Of a stretch of DNA of 64,000 nt, positions 1-7,456 are shown in pieces. The DNA lies in the NCBI RefSeq assembly GCF_004119445.1, contig NZ_QICI01000107.1, forward strand, positions 1 to 64,000, in the 5' to 3' direction. The DNA comes from Chryseobacterium sp. CH21 (GTDB taxonomy: Bacteria; Bacteroidota; Bacteroidia; Flavobacteriales; Weeksellaceae). Positions within the stretch are counted from its first letter, which is position 1. Every line of letters starts with the position of its first letter. A program made the translations under genes and the position numbers. The notes under the pieces are model-generated. The model saw only the letters and a list, made by a program, of their open reading frames with translations. It was not told where the DNA came from and searched no databases.

Positions 1-13
1 GAGAAAACTTCTG

Positions 14-87
14 CGATCCGGACGGGACTCGAACCCGCGACCTCCGCCGTGACAGGGCGGCATTCTAACCAGCTGAACTACCGGATC
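14..87 (-). tRNA. tRNA-Asp (GUC), copy 1
   Basis: Read on the minus strand this folds as a standard cloverleaf with a seven-base-pair acceptor (GATCCGG/CCGGATC), anticodon GTC in a seven-base loop and a T-arm containing GGTTCGAGTCC. Discriminator G; CCA is not encoded. It is the promoter-distal copy of three near-identical genes spaced 104-106 bp apart. Confidence 0.97.
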
Positions 88-119
88 AATTTTTTAAAAA
101 GAAATTGAGAAAACTTCTG

Positions 120-193
120 CGATCCGGACGGGACTCGAACCCGCGACCTCCGCCGTGACAGGGCGGCATTCTAACCAGCTGAACTACCGGATC
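120..193 (-). tRNA. tRNA-Asp (GUC), copy 2
   Basis: Same gene as copy 1 over its full length, anticodon GTC. The roughly 30-bp spacers on either side are also nearly identical, so the repeat unit is gene plus spacer. Confidence 0.97.
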
Positions 194-223
194 AATTTTT
201 TAAAAGAAATTGAGAAAACTTCT

Positions 224-297
224 GCGATCCGGACGGGACTCGAACCCGCGACCTCCGCCGTGACAGGGCGGCATTCTAACCAACTGAACTACCGGAT
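224..297 (-). tRNA. tRNA-Asp (GUC), copy 3
   Basis: Promoter-proximal copy. It differs from the other two by a single base in the D-loop (AGTTGG instead of AGCTGG), which should not disturb folding. Confidence 0.97.
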
Positions 298-334
298 CAA
301 ATTATTAAAGAACTTCGTTTCTTTTTCGTGGTTG

Positions 335-365
335 CAAAATTACACCTTTTTTCGTTACCTGCAAA
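335..365 (-). promoter_or_regulatory. Promoter of the tRNA-Asp array
   Basis: On the minus strand, TTTG (362-365) is followed after 19 bases by TAATTTTG (335-342). This fits the flavobacterial -33/-7 consensus TTTG-N17/23-TAnnTTTG. It lies 37 bases upstream of the first tRNA. Confidence 0.75.
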
Positions 366-372
366 TTATTTT

Positions 373-405
373 CAAAAAAAATGCCTCCCAATCATGGAAG
401 GCATT
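373..405 (-). terminator. Rho-independent terminator of trxA
   Basis: On the minus strand a hairpin with ATGCCT/AGGCAT arms (381-386 and 399-404) is followed by a run of T. It sits just past the trxA stop codon and separates trxA from the tRNA-Asp promoter. Confidence 0.8.
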
Positions 406-424
406 CATTACCAAAGTTGTTTTT

Positions 425-742
425 TTATAAGTGAGCGCTTAATTTTTCAGCGATTACCTCTTTTGGAGCTACACCTACTAATTTGTCTACCACTTCTCCA
501 TTCTTAAAAATAAGAACTGTAGGGATATTTCTGATACCATACTGCATAGAGATTTCCTGGTTGTTGTCTACATCTACCTTCCCAACTACTGCTTTACCTT
601 CAAAATCTGATGCTACTTCTTCGATGATTGGTCCTAACGTTCTGCAAGGTCCGCACCATACTGCCCAGAAGTCTACTAATACCGGTTTGTCTGATTTTAA
701 AACCGTATCCTGAAATGAGCTGTCTGTAATTTCTAAAGCCAT
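425..742 (-). CDS. trxA: Thioredoxin
   Basis: A 105-residue cytoplasmic thioredoxin that reduces protein disulfides. The redox motif WCGPC is at residues 29-33, preceded by the VLVDFWA strand, and the cis-proline segment IPT lies near residue 74. Length and fold are those of classical TrxA, with no signal peptide or fused domain. It is followed by its own terminator; a weak TAATTTTG box upstream (799-806 on the minus strand) could be its promoter. Product call is secure. Confidence 0.97.
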   Translation of the reverse strand: MALEITDSSFQDTVLKSDKPVLVDFWAVWCGPCRTLGPIIEEVASDFEGKAVVGKVDVDNNQEISMQYGIRNIPTVLIFKNGEVVDKLVGVAPKEVIAEKLSAHL

Positions 743-798
743 TTTGTTTCTTTTATTTTAATTAATATTATTTTCTTTTTAATCCTTTATTGGATGTT

Positions 799-806
799 CA
801 AAATTA
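799..806 (-). promoter_or_regulatory. Possible -7 box for trxA
   Basis: TAATTTTG on the minus strand matches TAnnTTTG and lies about 57 bases upstream of the trxA start. No clear -33 element is visible, so this is tentative. Confidence 0.35.
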
Positions 807-825
807 CGATTTTTAAAGCATAAGA

Positions 826-2001
826 CTATCTATGCTCAACATTAGTTTTTTCTATGGTGTAATCGCTTGAAATTTCCTTCAAGGCACTTACTAATGTGTC
901 AATCTCTGCTTTGGTCGTCATATGGCTGAAAGAGATACGTAATGGGGTACAATGATCCATTTCGTCCTCAGAAAGTACCATCATCATTACCATTGAAGGT
1001 TTTGAAGCTCCTGATGAGCATGCACTTCCCTGAGAGATTGCAATTCCTTTCATATCCAGCTGAAGTCCTATTAATGGGTTTTTATAAGGTAATAAAGCAC
1101 TTAAAACCGTATAAAGACTGTTTTCCTTTTCAGCACTCCTTCCGTTGAATTTAATTCCTTCAATTTCGGCAGAAAGTCTTTCAATTGCATAAGTTTTGAT
1201 ATCCTGCATATGATTGGTATATTCATCCATATGATTCAGAGAAAGTTCTAAGGCTTTACCCAGTCCTACGATACCGCAAACATTTTCTGTTCCGGCTCTA
1301 AGGCTTCTTTCCTGAGGTCCACCGGTAATAATTCCTTTTAAACCAGTGGCCTTTCTGATAAACGCAAATCCTGCTCCTTTTGGCCCATGAAATTTGTGGG
1401 CACTGCATGAAGCAAAGTCTACAGGGATATCGGAGAAATCAAGGTTCATGTGAGCCATTGTTTGTACGGTATCCGAATGGAAAAGCGCATGATGCTCTTT
1501 GCACAGCTGGGCAACTTTTTTAAGATCAATTATATTCCCAATTTCGTTATTAGCATGCATTAAGCTTACCAATGTTTTTTTATCTGAAGCTTTTAAAAGT
1601 TCTTCTAATTTTGCAAGATCAATATCTCCTTTTTCATTCGGGCGGATGTAGTTTACTTCTACTCCTTTTCTGCTTTTCATATCCAGAATACTTTCAGAAA
1701 CACATTTGTGTTCCAGAGGAGAACTGATGATTCTTTCTACACCAAGGTGTTCTACTGCGGATTTGATGATCATATTGTTGGATTCTGTTCCGCAGGAAGT
1801 GAAAATGATTTCAGCAGGAGTTACATGAAGATAGTCTGCAACCTGTCTTCTTACATTTTCAATAAGGATTTTTGCTTCCTGGCCAAAGCTGTGCGTTGAA
1901 GACGGGTTTCCGAAATTCATCTTCATAGTGCCCACCATTGCATCTATAACTTCTTCTGCAAGCGGAGTGGTTGCGGCATTATCTAAATATACTTTATCCA
2001 T
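826..2001 (-). CDS. Cysteine desulfurase (NifS/IscS-like, class V aminotransferase)
   Basis: A PLP enzyme of 391 residues that removes sulfur from cysteine for Fe-S cluster or thio-cofactor assembly. The N-terminal YLDNAATTP motif, the PLP-binding lysine in SAHKFHGPKG (K203) and the catalytic cysteine in SQGSACSSG (C328) are all present. The long loop around the cysteine is that of the group I (NifS/IscS) type rather than SufS. No iscU or other Fe-S genes lie next to it. It starts 2 bases after the stop of the upstream lipoprotein gene, so the two are cotranscribed. Whether it serves as the main Fe-S desulfurase cannot be told from here. Confidence 0.93.
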   Translation of the reverse strand: MDKVYLDNAATTPLAEEVIDAMVGTMKMNFGNPSSTHSFGQEAKILIENVRRQVADYLHVTPAEIIFTSCGTESNNMIIKSAVEHLGVERIISSPLEHKCVSESILDMKSRKGVEVNYIRPNEKGDIDLAKLEELLKASDKKTLVSLMHANNEIGNIIDLKKVAQLCKEHHALFHSDTVQTMAHMNLDFSDIPVDFASCSAHKFHGPKGAGFAFIRKATGLKGIITGGPQERSLRAGTENVCGIVGLGKALELSLNHMDEYTNHMQDIKTYAIERLSAEIEGIKFNGRSAEKENSLYTVLSALLPYKNPLIGLQLDMKGIAISQGSACSSGASKPSMVMMMVLSEDEMDHCTPLRISFSHMTTKAEIDTLVSALKEISSDYTIEKTNVEHR

Positions 2002-2003
2002 TA

Positions 2004-2471
2004 TTATTTTGAATATTTTAATTCTACGGAGGTAAACTGGTAATCTGCGGGAACAGTGAAAATAATCCAGGGACTGGAGATCATCTGAATTTCCATTCCA
2101 CCGGAAGGTTCTCCCGCCGGAACTTCTACATACAAAATCTGATTTTTCACAGATGTATTTTTAATTTCATCAATTTTGTGACTTCCCGATCTGAAGGTTC
2201 CCAAATTGTATAAAACGACTTTTTTGTTTTTCGGAAATGAAGGATATTTGATGTAAGATTCTTTATCAAGGTCTACAACACCAAAACTTCCTCTGACTCT
2301 GTTTCGAAAATCTTTTTCGTCTTTAATGATTGTAAAGCCGGGCACATCGGTTCCTCCCTGAGATTCAGAGACAAGGAGTTCAGTATTTCCCTGCACAGCA
2401 GAAGACTTCTGAGATGAAGTGCTTGCACAGCTCATCAGGATTGCTGCACATGCAATTAACAGGCTTTTCAT
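2004..2471 (-). CDS. Lipoprotein with PrcB-like C-terminal domain
   Basis: A 155-residue exported protein. It begins with a short hydrophobic signal and a lipobox-like ILMSCAS (cysteine near residue 15), then a Ser/Thr/Gln-rich linker. The C-terminal half (GTFRSGSHKIDEI ... PSGGMEIQM ... FTVPADY) resembles the PrcB C-terminal fold named after a Treponema protease-complex subunit, in which strands surround an RSGSH/TGGY-type element. That match is from memory of the pattern. No protease gene adjoins it. It precedes the cysteine desulfurase by 2 bases, which is unlikely to reflect a shared function. Confidence 0.65.
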   Translation of the reverse strand: MKSLLIACAAILMSCASTSSQKSSAVQGNTELLVSESQGGTDVPGFTIIKDEKDFRNRVRGSFGVVDLDKESYIKYPSFPKNKKVVLYNLGTFRSGSHKIDEIKNTSVKNQILYVEVPAGEPSGGMEIQMISSPWIIFTVPADYQFTSVELKYSK

Positions 2472-2495
2472 TTTTTACAATTTTATCTCCCAAAA

Positions 2496-3083
2496 TTAGT
2501 GAAAAAATTGGTAATGTCCCTCATTTGCCCATTTCAACATTGGCCGATCTCCCGAAGTATCACCAAATGCAATAATTTTATCGTATTTAGAATCGTTGAT
2601 TTCTTCTTTAATTCGTACCAGTTTTTCTTTCCCGTTGCAGTTTTTCCCCACAAAATTTCCTGTGAAAACACCGTTCTTAAACTCTGCCCGCGTAGAAACG
2701 AGTTCCATTTTAAGTGCCTGAGCGAATGGCTTCACCCAGATATCCAAGGAAGCAGTAACCAATAAACTCTGTGTATTGTTATGATCTATATTATTAATAA
2801 AGTCAAGTGCATTTTCACGCACAATTTTAGGATAATGTTGTTCAAAAAACAGTTTGGACTTCTGTTCTATTTTTTCCTGAGTCTGCCCTTTTAAAATAGA
2901 ACCAATAAAGCTTTTTTTCACTTTTTCGGTTTCAGCCAGTTTCAGCTTCAGCAGAATAAAGAGGGGAACGTGTCTTAAAAATTGTATACGGTATTTTGTA
3001 GAATCGTAGAATTTGAGATACATAAACATGGTATCTTTATACGTCAGGGTTCCGTCAAAATCAAAACAATACAATTTTTTCAT
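2496..3083 (-). CDS. HAD-IB family phosphatase
   Basis: A 195-residue HAD hydrolase. The nucleophile motif FDFDGTLT places the catalytic aspartates at D8 and D10; a Thr/Ser motif (LLVTAS) and the metal-binding GDTSGDRPML near residues 174-183 complete the set, typical of subfamily IB phosphoserine-phosphatase-like enzymes. It is the last gene of the four-gene operon with UbiA-, DprE1- and DprE2-like proteins. By analogy with the mycobacterial pathway, where a phosphatase removes the 5-phosphate from polyprenyl-phosphoryl-phosphoribose, it probably does that step (inference). The substrate cannot be read from sequence. Confidence 0.85.
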   Translation of the reverse strand: MKKLYCFDFDGTLTYKDTMFMYLKFYDSTKYRIQFLRHVPLFILLKLKLAETEKVKKSFIGSILKGQTQEKIEQKSKLFFEQHYPKIVRENALDFINNIDHNNTQSLLVTASLDIWVKPFAQALKMELVSTRAEFKNGVFTGNFVGKNCNGKEKLVRIKEEINDSKYDKIIAFGDTSGDRPMLKWANEGHYQFFH

Positions 3084-3088
3084 TTCTC

Positions 3089-3814
3089 TTAAAGCTTTAA
3101 TTTTTTAAATACAAATTCAGGGATATTCCTGATAATCATCATAATAATACTCCAAACCGGCAAAACATATGCCACGTTTTTCTCCTTTTTGAAGGCTTTA
3201 TAAATGCAGGCAGCCGCTTGTTTCGGAGTTGCTGTCAGTTTTGGATTTAAAGGCAGACCTTCTGTCATTTTGGTCGCCATAAACCCTGGTTTTATTGTAA
3301 GAACGTGTACTTTTTTATCAAAAAGATAGTTTCTCAGACCACTCAAATAGGCTGTAAATGCAGCTTTAGCACTTCCATAGATGAAGTTACTCTGTCTTCC
3401 TCTGTCTCCTGCTACTGATGAAAGCCCGATAATAGTTCCTAATCTTCTGCTTTCAAATTTCTGGGCAAAATAGTTCATCACAGGAACCAGTTTTGAATAA
3501 TTGATATCTATGATACGTTCCGTATTCCTGTTGTCATATAATCCTTCTTCGGTTCCTTCTCCTAAATATCCTACGGCACAAAATAATACATTTGAATTGA
3601 TATTATCAAATCTGTTGTAATCAATTTCTTTTGTCAGGTCCAGTTCGATGACTTCTGCCTGCTGCAGAAATTTCACATCAATATGTCTTGCAAACCGCTC
3701 TGTAGTTTCTTTATTTGAGGTAAATAGATAAATTTTTTCAAACTTTTCTCCCTCCTGGAGTGCTTTTTCCACAAAAGCCTGTGCCACTTCAGATGTGCTT
3801 CCCAGAACTATCAT
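3089..3814 (-). CDS. SDR oxidoreductase, DprE2-like
   Basis: A 241-residue short-chain dehydrogenase. The cofactor loop GSTSEVA is at the extreme N-terminus, followed by S133 in LSSVAG and the catalytic pair Y146/K150 in YGSAK. The compact N-terminus and the C-terminal hydrophobic tail resemble DprE2, which reduces the 2-keto intermediate to polyprenyl-phosphoryl arabinose. The start codon overlaps the stop of the DprE1-like gene by one base, so the two are translationally coupled, as expected if they form an oxidase/reductase pair. Confidence 0.85.
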   Translation of the reverse strand: MIVLGSTSEVAQAFVEKALQEGEKFEKIYLFTSNKETTERFARHIDVKFLQQAEVIELDLTKEIDYNRFDNINSNVLFCAVGYLGEGTEEGLYDNRNTERIIDINYSKLVPVMNYFAQKFESRRLGTIIGLSSVAGDRGRQSNFIYGSAKAAFTAYLSGLRNYLFDKKVHVLTIKPGFMATKMTEGLPLNPKLTATPKQAAACIYKAFKKEKNVAYVLPVWSIIMMIIRNIPEFVFKKLKL

Positions 3815-5133
3815 TATGAGTTGTTATTTATGATTCTTTTGTGCTGTAAAGACACAAATTTAGGATTTTGAATATTTTTAAGGTAATTGGTGAGCGATGA
3901 TCTGCTCATGCTGTCTTTGGTAAGATAAATCCTTCCTCCGAATTCCTGTACTATAGCATCAAGCTGATCTACCAGTTTTTTCAGTTTTGAATTCACTTTA
4001 AAATCCAGCGCCAGTGTATACCCTTCTACAGGGAATGAGTTGTAAGCATCGGTATTATTTTTTCCAAAAAGCTTTAAAACAGCCAGAAATGATCCGTTTC
4101 CACTATTTGCGATCGTTTCAAGGATTCTTTTCATTCCTTCTTTTCCTGTTTCTTTAGGAATTACCATCTGATATTGTATAAAACCGGATTTACCGTAGAT
4201 TTTGTTCCAGTCATTAATAGCATCCAGCGGATAGAAAAATGTTTCGTAATCAATAAAATTTTTAACTTCTTTCTTAGCCTGCTTTTTATAGTACAGCCAG
4301 TTGAATATTTTCACAGTAAGCGCATTCAACACAAACCCTGGAAAATAAAACGGAACTGTAGGGGAAAATTTTTTCTTTAATCTTAAAGGAGTTTTCGAAA
4401 AGTTTTGAGGAAGTTCATGTTGAAAAGCATGTTCGCCTCTCATGAGAATACTTCTTCCTATATTTTTTCCTTTCTGAAGACAATCAATCCAGGCAACGGT
4501 ATATGTCCAGCTTTCACTTTCGTCAAACAGCTTAAAAATTTCATCCAGATTTTCCGCTTTGATACTTTCCTGACGGATGTATGCGGATTCTATATTTTTA
4601 AGCTTAAACTTTGCAGTAAGAATGATTCCTGTAAGCCCCATTCCTCCAATAGTAGCCCAAAATTTCTCTGCATTCTCTTCTCTTGAACAGGTAATAATTT
4701 CTCCGTTCTCCGTCATCAGTTTAAATTCAATCACATATTCCGAAAAACACCCTTCTGCATGATGATTTTTACCATGAACATCGGAAGCGATAGCACCTCC
4801 TACCGATATAAATTTCGTTCCGGGAGTAACATACAGGAAATATCCCTGAGGAATAGCTATTTCCAGAACATCTGAAAGCAGTACTCCGGATTCGCATTCT
4901 ATAACTCCGTTCAAACGGTCAAAATTGATGAACTTATTTAATTTTTTTGTCGAAAATATAGATTCTCCCAACGAGGCATCTCCATAACATCTTCCGTTTC
5001 CCCGGGCAATAATCTCGTTGTGATTGAGTACAAATTCTTTTATTTTTTTGAAACTGTCCTCAGATCTCATTTCTTTTTCCACGATAGGGAAATTGCCCCA
5101 GTTGGTAACTTTCTGTGTGAAATTCGGCTTCAT
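3814..5133 (-). CDS. FAD-dependent oxidoreductase, DprE1-like
   Basis: A 439-residue flavoprotein of the vanillyl-alcohol-oxidase/PCMH fold. The N-terminal FAD-binding half carries ARGNGRCYGDAS and the VTPGTKFISVGGAIASDVHGKN stretch in pieces characteristic of DprE1 and aldonolactone oxidases; the C-terminal third (SFLAVLKLFG, YLTKDSMSR) is the substrate-cap domain. DprE1 oxidises C2 of polyprenyl-phosphoryl ribose. The start overlaps the UbiA stop as ATGA. The neighbourhood (UbiA, SDR, HAD) favours the DprE1 role over a plain sugar-lactone oxidase. Confidence 0.88.
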   Translation of the reverse strand: MKPNFTQKVTNWGNFPIVEKEMRSEDSFKKIKEFVLNHNEIIARGNGRCYGDASLGESIFSTKKLNKFINFDRLNGVIECESGVLLSDVLEIAIPQGYFLYVTPGTKFISVGGAIASDVHGKNHHAEGCFSEYVIEFKLMTENGEIITCSREENAEKFWATIGGMGLTGIILTAKFKLKNIESAYIRQESIKAENLDEIFKLFDESESWTYTVAWIDCLQKGKNIGRSILMRGEHAFQHELPQNFSKTPLRLKKKFSPTVPFYFPGFVLNALTVKIFNWLYYKKQAKKEVKNFIDYETFFYPLDAINDWNKIYGKSGFIQYQMVIPKETGKEGMKRILETIANSGNGSFLAVLKLFGKNNTDAYNSFPVEGYTLALDFKVNSKLKKLVDQLDAIVQEFGGRIYLTKDSMSRSSLTNYLKNIQNPKFVSLQHKRIINNNS

Positions 5134-6017
5134 TTCTTAAAATAAATTTGAATTAAAAATGCAGCTACCCAAAGTAATAAGGTAACCTGTATATAACGAT
5201 CTCTGTACACAATTTTCGTAGGAGATTCTGTTCTGTTGTAAACCAGCGTCTGCTGAAGATACCTCAACAATGCAAAAACTACAAAAATAACTGTATAAAA
5301 AACCCTTGAATGAAATCTTTCCTGAACTTCCGGCGAGAGGGTAAACATCAGATAACACACAATGGCCAGCGTAATAGAAATAGATAATGCAATGTCTGCA
5401 AACTGAACGTTATACCCATCCAATGCACGTCTCGTTTTTCCTGAAACCTGTGCATTGATAAGTTCTCCTCTTCTTTTTCCGATGGCCAGTACAAGTGCCA
5501 ATACAAATGTTAAAAGAATAGCCCATTGTGAAATACTGATTCCGGTAATATAACCTCCCGCCAATACACGCAGGACAAATCCTATAGCAATAATGAAAAT
5601 ATCAATGATCGGAACATGCTTGAGTCTGAAGGTATAGGCAAGATTCATTACTACATAGAACCCTATGATGGTGGCAAATTTCCAAAGATACTCATGGAAA
5701 TATATCTGTGTAAAAAATACAAGAGCAATGTCTGTAATGACCAAGCCAATAAGAATTCCTATAGCTTTTGATTTTGAAATGGCTCCACTAGCCAGGGGTC
5801 TTCTTCTTTTTTCCGGATGCTTTCTGTCTGCTTCAATATCATTATAATCATTCAGAATATACACAACACTTGCCGCAAGTGAAAATATCACGAATGCAAA
5901 AATGCTTTTAACCAGCAGATCTATATTTGTAATATTCCCTGAAAAAAACAGAGGGACAAATACAAACAGGTTTTTCACCCATTGCTCCACACGGAGCAGT
6001 TTTAAATATTTCTTCAT
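5130..6017 (-). CDS. UbiA-family prenyltransferase, polyprenyl-phosphate phosphoribosyltransferase-like
   Basis: A 295-residue integral membrane protein with about eight hydrophobic segments. The first metal-binding motif NDYNDIEAD lies at residues 56-64, followed by RKHPEKRRRPLASG; this Arg/Lys-rich continuation is typical of the decaprenyl-phosphate phosphoribosyltransferase branch (Rv3806c type), which transfers phosphoribose from PRPP to a polyprenyl phosphate. First gene of the operon, so it would supply the substrate for the HAD, DprE1-like and DprE2-like enzymes downstream. Menaquinone or heme UbiA roles are less likely given this context. Confidence 0.88.
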   Translation of the reverse strand: MKKYLKLLRVEQWVKNLFVFVPLFFSGNITNIDLLVKSIFAFVIFSLAASVVYILNDYNDIEADRKHPEKRRRPLASGAISKSKAIGILIGLVITDIALVFFTQIYFHEYLWKFATIIGFYVVMNLAYTFRLKHVPIIDIFIIAIGFVLRVLAGGYITGISISQWAILLTFVLALVLAIGKRRGELINAQVSGKTRRALDGYNVQFADIALSISITLAIVCYLMFTLSPEVQERFHSRVFYTVIFVVFALLRYLQQTLVYNRTESPTKIVYRDRYIQVTLLLWVAAFLIQIYFKK

Positions 6018-6034
6018 TTATGTTATTTCAAATG

Positions 6035-6042
6035 CAAAAATA
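6035..6042 (-). promoter_or_regulatory. -7 box for the UbiA/DprE1-like operon
   Basis: TATTTTTG on the minus strand fits TAnnTTTG and lies 18 bases upstream of the UbiA start codon. No well-spaced TTTG was found. Confidence 0.45.
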
Positions 6043-6072
6043 ATAAATTCAAAATTCTTAGCCTAAAAATAC

Positions 6073-6093
6073 AAAAAAAACCGCCGGGGCGGT
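6073..6093 (-). terminator. Terminator after the OmpA lipoprotein gene
   Basis: ACCGC/GCGGT arms around a four-base loop (6080-6093), followed on the minus strand by eight T. It lies 32 bases past the OmpA stop. Confidence 0.8.
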
Positions 6094-6124
6094 CTTTTAC
6101 GAAAATATTTATATAATAAATTAA

Positions 6125-6814
6125 CTATTGCCCTTGTTTGGCATCATTAATCATTTTTTCATTTGCAGTAATGGCAAACTCTACTCTTCTGTTTTTAGCT
6201 CTTCCTTCATCAGTATCATTGCTTGCAACCGGCATATTTTTACCTTCACCTTTTGTGAACATTCTGCTTGATGCAATTCCTTTTCCTACTAAATAAGCTT
6301 TTACAGCGTCTGCTCTTCTTTGAGAAAGTGCTAAGTTATAAGCATCTTTACCTACGCTGTCTGTATACCCATAGATATTAATATTTGTATCTGGATTTTT
6401 AACCAATACGTCACCTAATTTATCAAGGTTAGCCTGTGCTACAGAAGTAAGGTTTGAAGAGTCAAATGCAAAATTAACAATACTTTCATTCATTGTTACT
6501 TTAATACCATCTCCTACTCTTTCTACCTGAGCTCCAGGTAATGTTTCTTTAATATCTCTAGCCTGCTTATCCATTTTGTTACCGATAACGTTACCAGCAA
6601 CACCACCGATAATACCTCCTAATACAGCACCAATAGCTCCGTTTCCTCCTTTTCCTACGTTGTTACCAAGGATCCCTCCCAATACTGCTCCTGAAGCAAC
6701 ACCTACCGCAGTACCTCTTTGTTGGTGATTTGAATTTTGAACCGCTTCACAGCTTGTCAATAATAATGCTGATGACAAGAAAAGGGCTCCTACGTATGTT
6801 TTTGTAAATTTCAT
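6125..6814 (-). CDS. OmpA-family lipoprotein with glycine zipper (YiaD-like)
   Basis: A 229-residue envelope protein. The signal peptide ends in LLLTSC with the lipid-bearing cysteine at residue 22. Residues about 36-85 form glycine-zipper repeats (GAVLGGILG, GGIIGGVAG) expected to insert in membrane. The C-terminal half is an OmpA-like peptidoglycan-binding domain (FAFDSSNLT, YGYTDSVG, SQRRADAVKAYL, GRAKNRRVEF). It probably tethers the outer membrane to the wall. It follows the lipocalin-like lipoprotein gene by 26 bases and shares its transcript. Confidence 0.93.
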   Translation of the reverse strand: MKFTKTYVGALFLSSALLLTSCEAVQNSNHQQRGTAVGVASGAVLGGILGNNVGKGGNGAIGAVLGGIIGGVAGNVIGNKMDKQARDIKETLPGAQVERVGDGIKVTMNESIVNFAFDSSNLTSVAQANLDKLGDVLVKNPDTNINIYGYTDSVGKDAYNLALSQRRADAVKAYLVGKGIASSRMFTKGEGKNMPVASNDTDEGRAKNRRVEFAITANEKMINDAKQGQ

Positions 6815-6840
6815 TTTTTTTGATCTTTTATGTTGATAAA

Positions 6841-7332
6841 TTATTTCATTCCTGCTCTCTGGAAGTTGTAAACTACTTTTACATTACCTCCTTCAAAAGG
6901 AACATCCTGCTGAAGTGAAAACTGATCTGTTGTCTGATTGATCAGAGTAAGGCTATACCCTACAGAATTTTGTTTTGCTTTTGTACCTGCAGCAATTTTT
7001 TTAAACATAAACGTGTTACCGTCTTTTACTTCAAATTTGATAGGTTGTGTAATTGCAGGGCAATCTCCACCACCGTTTAAAGTATATGCTCCTGTCCAGT
7101 TGTTAGGAATTAATCTCCAGTGGCTCCCTACAAAACATTGAGCATCTGCACCTTCGTCAAAAGGTTTGATTTTGTATCCTTTTTCGTAGTCTATGCTTAC
7201 GATTTGCCAATCTCCTTTCATTTTCAGAAAGTCAGCTCTTTGGTTCTGAGATGTAGCTGCTTTGTTAACAGAGGAACACGACACTGCAAAAAGTGATGTT
7301 CCCAACATCCCTGCAAGTAGTAACTTTTTCAT
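6841..7332 (-). CDS. Lipocalin-like lipoprotein
   Basis: A 163-residue exported protein with lipobox FAVSCS (cysteine 19). After a short linker, the body KMKGDWQIVSI ... GSHWRLIPNNWTGAYTL ... YNFQR has the opening G-x-W and beta-rich pattern of the bacterial lipocalin-like families common in Bacteroidota. Ligand unknown. First gene of a two-gene unit with the OmpA lipoprotein, suggesting a joint envelope role. Confidence 0.8.
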   Translation of the reverse strand: MKKLLLAGMLGTSLFAVSCSSVNKAATSQNQRADFLKMKGDWQIVSIDYEKGYKIKPFDEGADAQCFVGSHWRLIPNNWTGAYTLNGGGDCPAITQPIKFEVKDGNTFMFKKIAAGTKAKQNSVGYSLTLINQTTDQFSLQQDVPFEGGNVKVVYNFQRAGMK

Positions 7333-7396
7333 TTTGTTGTTTATTATTTTGTTACTATAAAGTTACAAAAAACCGTGCCAAAATTTAAAATAAAAA

Positions 7397-7427
7397 ATAA
7401 AAAGTCCGAAAAAATTCGGACTTTTTA
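7397..7427 (-). terminator. Bidirectional terminator after the subtilase gene
   Basis: A long hairpin of AAAAGTCCGAA/TTCGGACTTTT (7400-7410 and 7415-7425) with A/T tracts on both sides. It lies 30 bases past the subtilase stop on the minus strand. Confidence 0.85.
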
Positions 7428-7456
7428 TGGTTTCTCCTTAAATATAGGGAGATAAA

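Noticed and set aside
1..300. CRISPR-like regularly spaced repeats
   Set aside because: The repeats are complete tRNA-Asp genes and the spacers are also identical, unlike CRISPR spacers.
155..430. Open frame across two tRNA-Asp genes on the plus strand
   Set aside because: It reads the antisense of tRNA genes and their spacers; the apparent protein repeat is the tRNA array.
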